From Acanthornis magna (taxonomy: Eukaryota > Chordata > Aves > Passeriformes > Acanthizidae), in assembly GCA_036785705.1 (NCBI GenBank), contig JAWUZG010000056.1:10045001-10109000 (forward strand): DNA of 64,000 nucleotides. Reading direction: 5' to 3'. Made by a program: the position numbers and the translations under genes. Below, one piece after another: positions 49,551 through 61,500 of this stretch (positions within the stretch are counted from its first letter, which is position 1; each line of letters opens with the position of its first letter). The notes beneath the pieces were generated by a model. The model made no database searches. It saw nothing but the letters and a program-made list of their open reading frames with translations, and had not been told where the DNA came from.

Positions 49551-52500
49551 CTGCAGAGAGAAAACATGAAAATGTTAGGCTAATTAGCACATGTACAACC
49601 TGAGTATTTCTTGCTGGTTACCGACTTGATCCTCATGTAAACAGGTAGGGTTTAGCACTTTGTAGACTTAGTAATAAAGCAGAGCAGATTTTCAGGAGGG
49701 GCAGTCCATGAAATGTACTACACAAGTCTTTAAGAATTTGAGTCCATGCAATACATGAGCCTGTGCCTTCCTTAATGAAAGGCCAAAGTACTCATCACTA
49801 CCTCAGCTCCTAAGCATCAGAACTTAAGTGGCATGCAGATACATGCTGCCCTCATTAGGATGGTTAAAGCAGGAACAAAACAGCTTGGAAACTCTGCCTT
49901 CCTTTAAAGCACAGCATGCATTCTTCCCATTATTTTACTGCATGCAACAAGTTAACTTTTGTTTACTAAGCAGCCATTTCAGTACTACCAATGCAGCAGA
50001 AGCATATAGGTACTAATGCCAAAAGTTTGATAGAATTTCAGCAAACAGGAATGACATTAAAATTTGATTTGAAGTATTAGAATTGATTCTTACCATAAAT
50101 GGCACACAACTGTACTGTAAAGTTGCTGATAAAACAGATTAGAAGTGTAAGGAAAAAAGTTACTTTTGCTTTCCATCATTGATTACCAAACAAGCCATAT
50201 TAGTGAACTCAAAAAAAAGCCTTTTAAAATAAAAAGCCACCGTTGAAGAGAGGCCCTACTCTGAATGTGAAAAGAAACTTGTATCACTAAGAGCCCAAAG
50301 GGCAGAACAGCATTATAGACCTTCTCAATAGCCTATTTAACAGGATCTCACCATCCTTCAGTGAGACTGAAAATATTACAAGAATGTGCACACAAGTTAG
50401 GAGACTGATAAACATCCTTTCAGTCACATGGTATTGTAACAGATATTTACCCAGATTTTCTGTTTGAAAAGCTAAAAAAAAAAAAAAATTAAGCATCGGG
50501 CAGTAAGTGCTTGTTTAGGTACATTTTATTCAAAAAGATTGTACTAAGGTACTTGAAAGTCAATTTTCAGACAGATACACTATAAAAATATCTAGGAAAT
50601 GGTGGTGGGAGCTTTAACACCCAGTACAGTAAGATGCAACTGCTCCTTGTAACTGTAGGATCAGTTTTAAGAAGAGCTGTGGTAGCTGAGCATGTGTCAG
50701 CAGGAAGGAAAGAGTTTTTAGCTGGGCATCCCCTTGGTCTCAGGCTTTGGAGTTTGTACCAGCAAAGGGGGCAGTGCTATTTCAGGTCAAGACACAAACC
50801 AACTTGAGTCAGGTACAGTCTATAATTGTTTTATTTCAACCAACTTAAAGCCCTCATATTAGTTGGTTTAGACCATTTCAGCAATTAATGATAGCTGACT
50901 ACTGGTATATCAAAGTACAGTAGGAATGTCCCATATGCATCAGTTCAGACTCATATTATGGTCAGTCAAAAGCTGTTTGAAGGGGCTGGAGAGTCTTGCA
51001 CAGGATATTACAACATGAAAGATTGTAGTCAAAAGTTTGTAAGTATATTGACCTCAAATTAACACAGAAATCATCTTAAAAGCAGGCCAAGGACACTGGA
51101 GTGTCAAATAAGTCACTTCATCCCACAGGAATAGTTAGTGTCTGCATTCTGTTCTTGCAATAACAGGTTTTAAGTTAATTCATAGTCAGTAATTTAGATG
51201 AAAAAGACATTAAAGGTTGCATTTTTCAGTGTGTCAGTAATAAGATATCAAATAATTAATGCTACTGTTTGATCATACTCAGAGAATAAGCAAAACTTCC
51301 ATTGCATTTCTGATGCAAAGCCATGCAAGCTACATCCTACATGGGACAAGAGACTGCAGCACTACTGATGAAGCAAGTTTTCTATGAGGTGACAAGCGTG
51401 AGTCTCACCATCTCACCTGCTTAAGGATGCTCACAGGAATCATTATCATGAAACCAAACAACATTTCTTTTTTCTTCTTCTTTTAGTCTGACATCAAGAA
51501 AAACATTAAGAGTTGGGGGATGTGAATAGTACTTGAAGTAGTATTTTCATTAAGGAAAAGAAATGGCCATTGAATGACTCTACTGACAGCATATATTTAA
51601 ACTTCAGGCAGCCTACCTGAGATGCAAACTCTGCTTCACTTCCAGTTATTTCTTCATCATCTTGCTCACTTTCTTCTCCTCTGGGTACAAGCAATATCTT
51701 CCTCTCCGCGAGTTCCTAGAATACAATTGAATTACCACCAAGACCCCTCAGGAATTAAGCACAAACAAGTTTTTCATTAGGACAGTAGAAGCTTTTTATT
51801 ATTTCACTTACCTTACCATCATCTGTGATAAGTGTAACACCAATATTATCCCCAGTTCCCCAAGACTTCTGAGACTTCCAGACCAAATCACTAGGCCCTG
51901 GGCTTACACCAGCACCTGCACCCCAGATCTGCAACAGATTTAGAGTGAGCTTCTGAAGAACCTTTTCTGTAGTGAGATTAGGATTCAGTCAAACATATAT
52001 AATTATTAAGTATCTTAATACCAAAGACATCCAATAGCAGAAATTGAACCACTGCAATCCCTGGCAAGTTAGTTCTTTTCAGAACTACGAAGAGGTAGTG
52101 GTTAAGTTTTTCTAGCTGAAGACTGTACAACAGTGCAGAGAAAGCTGTTACCAGCTTCTACCCGCTATAGAGGTAGCCCTGCTAGTCCATGCAGAGCACT
52201 GGAGTCACAGAGCCAAACCACAGTCAGAGACATGCTCAGGGCAGCAATTTGTGTGTACAAGAGCCTCTTGCCTGGGGTCACTCACAGATCTATTGAACAA
52301 GCTCCTCCACAGTTTGGAGTAGCAAATGTAGAGTTCAACTCTTTGATCACCATCTACATGTACTTAGAGTATGATTTTAGAGCTAATATTTAGCTTAGTA
52401 CTACCTGAGCTGGAGTAGGCTAAAGATTTTAGCAGGAGTGTGAGTCTCTGCACAACTTTTATCAAATCACAGGAGTATGGGGAACCATAAGAAAAAACTG

Positions 52501-55500
52501 GAATACAATTATTCTGTTTCCAGTTAGAGCACACTCCAGTCTGGGATGATCCAAGTTCAGCCAAGCTTTAAAGGAAGTTTAATTAATATTTCAGATCAAG
52601 TTGCTGCAAGGATTTTTCCCATATCCATCTCTGCATAAAATAAGAACTTCAGTTCTTTAGACACTTGCACTATCTGTCTAGTTTTCCATATTACAGCAAT
52701 CTCTACTGATAGCTAAGATAAGAACAGAGCTCTGAGGAAGTTTTGCAAACCCAATACCTACAGTAACTACTTGGCCTGCCTGAAGAGTGAACAGTGAAGG
52801 AAACTTGTAAGTAACGTCTGCCACAGGTCCAATACGTCGTCTCAACAGCCAGCCATGTAGAGGTTGATCCTGTGGGCCAAGAAATTTCTCTCAGCATTAC
52901 AGACCAACACCATATAATTCAAACACAAGGTTCTTTCCAGACTCAGGGCCAGTTTTAATCTCACTGCTGTAAGCATATGAGTGTCTGACAATTTTGAGGA
53001 AACAGCCAGATTTCCATTAAAGTCTCCCTAAACTTTAGGATTAATCTTAGTCTCACAAGTTAAGCCATACCTATTCTTACCTTCCATTAAAGGGGGATCA
53101 TGATGCTCTTTACCAGGGAGAGTCTGATAAATGAAGTTTCCATGGCCACCTACCAACTATATATTATATATAAAAAGCACCTAAATACTTCATGGGTGAC
53201 TGTGTATCTCAGGCTGACATGGCTAAACCACAAGCCACGTGTTTTCAAGTTCTGATGATGAATTCTAATAGTGCTGGATTTGCAAACTAAACTAGTCAAA
53301 GAATTAGCTAATTGGTCAGATAAACCCTCTGCATGGATTAGATATGAACTCTATTCCACCTTTTAGCTTTAAGTATTTTTGACTAATAAGAAGCTGTCTT
53401 TATCCAATTTACTGAAGTGCCCTATTTAGTTCACCAAGGATAAGTAATACTTCTGATAGTGCTAGCCTGAATCTGATGACAAATAGCTAAAGGTGTTAGA
53501 TTTCTGCATAATAGAATTCCCTGCATCTCCACCAAAAAGCACGTCCCAGACAGCCCTGTGAACAGAACAAGAACACCTGCAGTACCAAAAGGTCAGTCTC
53601 TAGTCTGTCACTAAGCTAAAGCCATCCCCAAGCGGTCATACTTTGCAATGCAGACTTGAAAATGAAAGTACCTCATCAGAGTGGTTTTTAAGCCTGACAA
53701 ATTTCCCATCTTCATCAATCTCTTCAATAGATATATTTCCAGTAGCTGAAACATGCTGAATAGTCTTAAATGCAGCACTATGCTCCCTCTTTCTGGCTTC
53801 TTTGAATTTCCTTTTCTTCCCTTGCAGGAACCGTCGCCCCTGACTTGTTGATTGAATTGCTGTGCTGTGGGAAGGTGGACTGGGTGACAGCTGCAGCCTA
53901 GAAGAGAGTCAGATACCATTCACCTGAATATCTGATGTGCTTTGTTTCTTCTCACTCCTACCCTCCCACTATATCCAAGCCTAACAGCTTCCTATATCCA
54001 AGCTTTCCTTGAATACAAAATTTTATTTTTATTGGCAAGAGTAGCTAAATGTTAAGTTTGGAAGACAGCCCCAGCATTCAGAGCAAGCTTATATTGATAA
54101 GAGAAGATTCACAACTGCACTATTCCTTTAGTAAGTTCCTTTAAAATCTTGACAGACCCAATCTTCACTGAAAGTAATTTAAAGTTTTTGACCCTTCTTA
54201 GCATGTATTGAGAGTTTGTGTTCTCACCAGGCATGCAAGATACCATGTCTGCATAGACAGGAGTTGACCCAAGTTCCCAGTTTCATTCAAGAAACTTGAG
54301 TGCTCTTTAATAGATCTCAAAGATGTAGCACAAAACTTAGAGAGTTGAGGAATGTTTAATGGACCCTTGAATTTTATCAGCTGGATTTATGAAGTTACTT
54401 CATCTTCCCATACCATGTGGTAGATGTGGGATATAAGTACCATTTACAGAAGATGATGCTTCAATAACTGAATTACTGCACTAATGATGTGCTTAGTGTT
54501 TGTGTCTTGTCTTCTCCACATTCTGAAGGATAAACAGTTAAGTGTAGAGGTCTTGAATGAAGCAAGTTCTCATAATGAAGATCTTGTCATAGCCTACCTC
54601 TGTTCCTCTCCTTCCAGCATCTTTCTGTACGCACTTATTTCCAAATCTAGAGCCAGTTTCACATCCAAGAGATGCTCATACTCTTCCAGCTGTTCTTGTG
54701 CTCGCTTCTGAGCTTGTTCCATTTCTTCCTCCTTTTCAGCCATACGCTTTCGATGGAGATCACGATCATAGTCCAGCAAGTTCTGTAGCTCCTTTATTCT
54801 GCTCTCCAAAGCAACATTCTAAAATTAAGGGGATGGAGGGAGGGGGCAGGGAAATCAATCCAACCATAAGTGAAGAGGCCAATATTTTGAATTGAGGGTA
54901 AATTAAAATAATTATAAGGTTATAAAGACAGCACCTGGCTTTGATATTGACTAACTTGAGACACCAGACTATCAACTCTCTTCTGTGTTTCCTTCAGCTC
55001 CTCCCGAGCAGCAGTGGCAAGCTCACTATTTCTTGCTGCAGTTATATGGGCATTCTCCATCTGTGGATAAGTCACTGTTAGTAATGAATTGCATATTACC
55101 ATATATTTTAAATAAGGGAAAAAAAAATCAAATAATTGTCACCTGTTGCACCTGGAAATAGTTATGTTTTACTGAAGTGTGCAGATACCAATTAAGTCCA
55201 GGTCAGAAAGTTTTGTATTGCTTTCCAAGGAAGATTTACAGAAGTTTGACATTGATGTCAGAAAAAGTCAGCAATAATCAGGTTGTGAAAATTGCTGGAT
55301 TAGGATATTTCAGATAGTGATGCAGGAGAACTTTGTATATATATAAAGTAAATTGATTCTCCAGAAGACCAATGGAGAATATGTTTAGAAGCTGCTTGTC
55401 AAAGCATAGGGTATTGGGTGTACAAATCAAATTATCTCTCTTCCCCAAAAGGTCTATTATTAAAGAGCTCCTGCATCATTGTAAGCAGCATTGAATTGCT

Positions 55501-58500
55501 CTACAAGTAGCTCAATCTTGAGATGTCCCAAGAAAGGACCAAATGCTCCCAACAAGAGGCACTTACAGAATTACCAGTGGAAACAGAAACACAAGCATCC
55601 AAAGGAATTCCCTGAGTTGGCATACAAATTGGTGTGTAGGAAAAGATAGGTTTCATTCAAGACTGAAAGTGCTTAATACAAACATAACACACCTTGGTCC
55701 TGAATCAGTCAGAAGTCTGAAACATGATCAACTTTTCCAAATCATTCCCTGTATTTATGCTTGAACCAGTTTTGTTCGGGATCAAATGTTTGCAGAAAAC
55801 CTATTGTCAAATTTGACACTGCTTTGAAATTCCCTAACAACTTATGCCAAGAAGCTCTGCAGTGAATGCAAGGGCTCCATCAGTCAGATGTCTATGCCCA
55901 TGTGACATTAGTTATGCCAAGGTGCAGAGAACTTCAGCTTTCTTTTACTGTGATCTTTTACAAACTCACCTTTGCACTGAATGCTCGCTCCATCTCCTCT
56001 TTGTATCCTTGAACTTGTTCTTCGTGTTGTTTTCTGAGCCCCTGCAGAGCATCTGAGAGCTTACTCTCAAATTCTCTTTGACGGCCAGATTCTACTTCTG
56101 CTATCCTGCCCTCATGGACTCTCTTTGTCTCCTTGAGCTCCTAGGAGAAGAAGAAATTTGTTCGAGAATAAACAAGCGAATACAATTTGAAACTGGATTT
56201 AGTGTACCAGCTTTGCAAGTCCTTCACTATTGAAGCAGATTTATCATTGAGTACACAGTAATTCATCTTTACACATGTCTTATTCATCCATTAAGTCTGG
56301 CACATCCACCTTGCTGCATCACTATTGTTTTTCCACCTCACATTGCTTGAACTAATAAATGTAGTAAATATTTAATTTGTAAGACATTCTTTGAACTAGA
56401 TAGATTCTGGTTGGTTGGTTGTTTTGGCTTTTTTTACCTTAGAACACATGCATATACACTTCCATATCAGTACTGTTACTTCACCTAGTCTTGTTTTATT
56501 CAAAAAGTAATAGCAGTTGGTTAGAGAAATTAAAATTCTCTATCACTTAAACCACACATTTTGTGATTCCTACCAGTGAGAAGGAAGCTTGTTTACAGTC
56601 ATATGTAAACTATTCATTTAGTTGTATGTACTGACTTCTCTCACGAAGGTTACCGGACACCTCTGAGAAGTGTTAAGAAAGTTGGGAACAAGTTGCTTAA
56701 AGGAGATTGAACTTCTTCAGTTACTTTAGGCTTCAAGTTGACATCTGGAATCATTTAACAGTAACTAATATATGCACTTTCACTTACACAAAGTAATATA
56801 TTGGGATTTCATTGATCTTTAGAAGAGCAGCCTAAGAAAATTCTCATATTCCAGATACCTATTGGTACCATCCCAGTTAACATGAGGTTGTGTACTTTCT
56901 TGAGCCTTCCTAGTTAGGCGGATTTTATTAGCTGATGGGCTGCCATAGGTTGCTAGTTACCTTTTTAGAGATAAAAGCAATGTTAAGATGTGCTTTAAGT
57001 GCATCCAGGGATCATGGACACCTAAAAAGATGCCTTGTTAATAAGCTAAAACATACATCTTCATGAAGGAGCTTCTGGAACGTCATTTCTTCCTGCAAAG
57101 TTTTCATATGATTTTCTAGGTCCACTCTCCTCAACATTTCACTGTGGAGATGCTTTTTAGTATCCTCCAATGACAGATTCAGCTAGAAAAGACAAACAAG
57201 AGGGTCACCAAAATGAAGAGGTATTTTTTTCAAATTAAGGGAGCCAATTTGTTACACGTCATTCAACTTCATTCCCACAACAATCAAAACATACTGGTTG
57301 AATGAAGTGGGTTACTCTGTGTAAGTTCTTATTTCAGTGGGATCCAGAATATAGACAGATAGAATCCTATTTAATTGTTATGTAGACCAGATTTCCCACA
57401 AGTCAAATATAGAACAGCCCTTAATCCCACCAGCTAAATTTGACTTCTCAAAGTAGACTTCTGATGAATCAATTATACTATCCATATATATTCTTCCCCT
57501 TTATAACTGTAATTACTCCAAACTTCCTTCTAAATTCTACTATATTTTTTGACAATTAAAAAGTCCTCCAAATACAACCTATGTTGACAAACTACTATAC
57601 ACTTCCAATATTATATACTTCCCTGACGCATTAGAGAATGCTACAGGGACTAGAGCAGTACATTTCATTTTGCTTTGACTTTTGAACAAGAAACATTACA
57701 TTCCATGGTCACAGAATTAAAGTACCTACAAGAAGTGGAAGTTTTAAGGAACCCACCACCGGAAGCATTTCCTTTCAGCAAGACTGGAAACCTTTTCGCC
57801 TGCCTATCCCTGCCACAGTCAACAGGCTTTCTCTGCTTTTAAATATCAGTAACTAACTGGGGAAAAACAAGCAAAAACTGCTGGAGCAAAAGCAAACTTT
57901 AGATTCCAATAGCAAGCCTTACACTGAGGACTTGATCCTTTAATTCACGGAGCTCATTCTCCAAAGTTCGGTTCTCATTCAGGGCTGTTGCTAAGTCAGC
58001 TTCTTTCGCATTTAGCTGGGCATCAAGGTCTCTCACACGAGCCTGGGCCAGGTTTAAATCGCTCTCTTTTTTTGAATTCCTACAAGTGAGAGGTTTACAC
58101 TGTTAAGTGCAGCTGGTGAGGGAGGGCTTGTTTTCAACGTGTGTCCCTTTAAAGGGGTCTGCGGTCAAACACAGGACAGGTTAGTCAGGCTCACGGTGAG
58201 AGCACGAAACAAACCAGACAGGGCCCTTCGACAAGCATCATTTGTTACACCAGAGAGATTCCTGACCCATTTTCCAGCTCGTTCTGTGCGAAGCCCATGC
58301 GGAAGCCAGCTATTTTCCACGGCATTCCCATTCCACGGGGAGGGATGGTGACTGAGCGCCCGGAGTGGGACAAGCCTTCAGGGCCAGCCCCTGAAGCAGC
58401 AAAGGCCCAGCGGGAGGCGCCGCACGGCCCCGGGGCTCCGCGGGCCGGGCCGGGCCGTGAGGGGAGCCGCTTCCTCACGAGGCCGAGGCGGAGCCGCTCC

Positions 58501-61500
58501 TCCTCCCGCCCCCGCCCCGGGATGTCCTGCCGCAGCACACAGGCGGCTTTGTCCCCCGGAGGCCAGCGGCCAGCCCGGGGAGCTGCCCGGCAGCAGTCCT
58601 CAGCCACGGCCGCCAGCGGCTCCGTGCCCTCCCTCACACGGCGGAGGAGCTGCAGGGGAGGGCAGCTTTGCTTTCGGACAGGAGACATCTCCAGAGCGAT
58701 CCCCAGGTACCGCAACCGCGGGGCTCGCCTGGATGGCCACCGCACTTCAGTTGCCATTGGCACCACACTGAAGCGTGGGAAGGGCCCACAGCGAGTTCTG
58801 TCAGGGAAAAACACAGTGATAATTCCCCAGACTGTTCCAACTTTTAAAATCTTTGCTGCTACCTGCCCACTACCCAGAGTCCCTGCTCAAAACTCAGATT
58901 TGAGATTACAAAGAATAAAGGAAGTCCTCAATTTATTTTGGCAACGTCTGTTCTGCCAAGTGGCAAAGTTGCGCTAATTCATACAATGAGTTTTCCAGTG
59001 GATAACTGAGACCAGTTGGCAAGAGTCCAAAGTAATTCTGCAGGATTGATCAGCTCTAGAAAGCTTGGACTGCAAGGAAAGATTGGAAAAAACTAAGGGT
59101 TGTTTAGTCTAGAGAAGAGGAAAGTGACAAGAGACAGAACAGTTTTTAAATACATAAAGGACTGCTGCATAGAAAGAAGTAGGGAATCTGTTTTCCATGT
59201 CTGTTGTGGAAAAGACAGGAAGCTCCAGGCTTAAATTGCAGGGAGGAATACGTGGGTTAGATGTTAGGGAAACTAACAGTTCACCACTGAAGGACAGTGC
59301 CTGGGGGAGGGTATTCTGGAATCTCCATCATCGGGAATTTAAAATAAGGATTACACAAAATCTGCTGGAAGGGATGCAGGTATGGCTAGTTCCAGCACAG
59401 GCCTGGAGCATGTGGCTTCCTCAGGTGTTTGCTCAAGGCCTTTTCTAGCCCTGCACTTCAGCAGTGTGATTGTGTTGGGCTAGCAGAAGTTATTTACTCT
59501 TTACTCAGACTCTAGGAGAAAAGTAATTCTAACTAACAGTGGAAAGCAAGATAATGTGCTGTAGTTTTAGTATTTACAGGTTTCTTTCTGTTCTAGGTAT
59601 TAATTACTCACCTTCCTTTTGGGGCCTCTGCTACCACTACCACTTACTGTATTAGATATGATATTAAGTATGTCAATAACACTACTTAATATTGACTGTT
59701 TCATCCTACAGTAATAAAAAGTTCATTCTGCAATCAAAGTGTGTGCAAAACTGAAATTCCATGAGTATCTGTTTTAACAATCCACTTTCCAATGTAAGCA
59801 TCTGACAGTCAGGCTCAGGTTTCCTGGACTCTTTCCTGAAAAATATTATTTTCAAAGAAGCCTGGAGTAGGACATTTCATCTTTAAGAACAACAATTTAA
59901 AAGTCTGACTTTGACAAGAGCACTTACTACCCTTTTAATACAAGTTTGGGGTTCAGAGCGCCACTTTACACCCCTGTGCAGCAAGCAGTGACAGAGTACT
60001 CTGTAACATTCTTATACCAACCATGCCAGAGCTAAGTGTGGTCTACGGACAATCAGTTACAAGCAAAAACTCTGAGGCACTGCCAATCACATTCCTTGTA
60101 AATGAGGATGTCACATATGCTTGATCTGGAGAATTGAAATAATTCTACCAAAAGATTACAGGTATGTTTGAAACAGACTCCAGTTTGTCAAGACCAGAGG
60201 ATGTCAGCAGCTCATACAGAATTCATTCTTATAACCTCAGCTGCTACACTGTGTATGGCAAGTTCAGCAGCAAAATGCACACACACACACACACACACAC
60301 TCTCTGGTGCAGAAAGGAACTGGTGTTGTCTTTCTCTGCTGTGTTACTGCAGTTGCTTTGACCTTCCTCAGGCTCTGAATTCAACCAATATGCTTATCTA
60401 CAGCTCCTCCTCCCCAAACATCTTTGGCCTACTTCCAGTCCCTATTGTTTTAGTAGTAAGAAAAAAAACCAAATGCAATCAGTTTATTGTTGTCAAAAAC
60501 TTTGAGTCTCTTAATTAGTGATTAATAAGAGCCAATAGTTAATGCTGTTGGGAAATTATCTGGTGACATTTCATTCTATAAGAGTGAAACAGCCACCAGG
60601 TTATTTAAGGACTGTATATATAAGGACGCGATACCCTCAAAGTTTGTTCCAAGTCATCTGAGACATTTGCAGTTAGGCAGCCCAGATACAACTCACATGA
60701 ATATTAGGACTTCAGTCTAGTCCTTTCAGAAACCAGCATGTACCAGGTATCATTTCCCATGGGCTGTAAATTTAACCATTTCTAAGACCTAGTTACTGTA
60801 AAGGAAAAAAAATGCAAACCAATAGTCTAGGGGATTACATAGCTGCCAAGTCTAAAGCTTTGTAAACAAAACCAGAGTTATACAAACACAAAGAGCAGCA
60901 GAAAACTCTTAGAACAGGCATTACCCCTCTCCTCACTGTCCACTTAAGTGGCTGGTTAGATTTATGAAAAGATCTGTGAGCCAAAACCCAGCATGACTGA
61001 GACAAGCCCAACAACTATGCAGCTGAAAACAGAAGCTTACAGTAAACACATGTTTTACTCCCAGCTAAAACAGCTACTTGAGTCCTACTGAGCCTATGAA
61101 GAAGCAGGACTTCCTCCATACAGGCATTAAAAGAAAAAACTGGTGCCTATATTCACTCTGATACATGTTTATAACAAGATGTAGGGGGCCTGTGGACAGC
61201 CAAATGGTTACAAGTCTATAACTGATTTAGGTGTACAATGGGGCATTACAGTAACTAGCAGTGCTAGCAGGTAGGCTGCAAATTTTTTAAAGAAAGCTTG
61301 TTGGGGTTGGACACCTGTTCACAGGCCTCTTCTTCCTTCAAGAGGGTGGGATAGCACTTACATTGCCTTGGTTCCAGGCTTGGCGAGCCTGGACAAAATG
61401 ATGATTCCAGGCTCAGGATACACAGCTTATAAGAAAGTCAAGCTAAGTCTCAGACTTAAAAGCCCCTAGGAAAACTTATGTTAGTACCAACTTGGACCAG

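Noticed and set aside
58245..58977. 189-codon (-) and 226-codon (+) frames in lamin intron 1
   Set aside because: GC-rich CpG-island sequence with few stops on either strand. No family motif and no splice link to lamin exon 2 that I can support.
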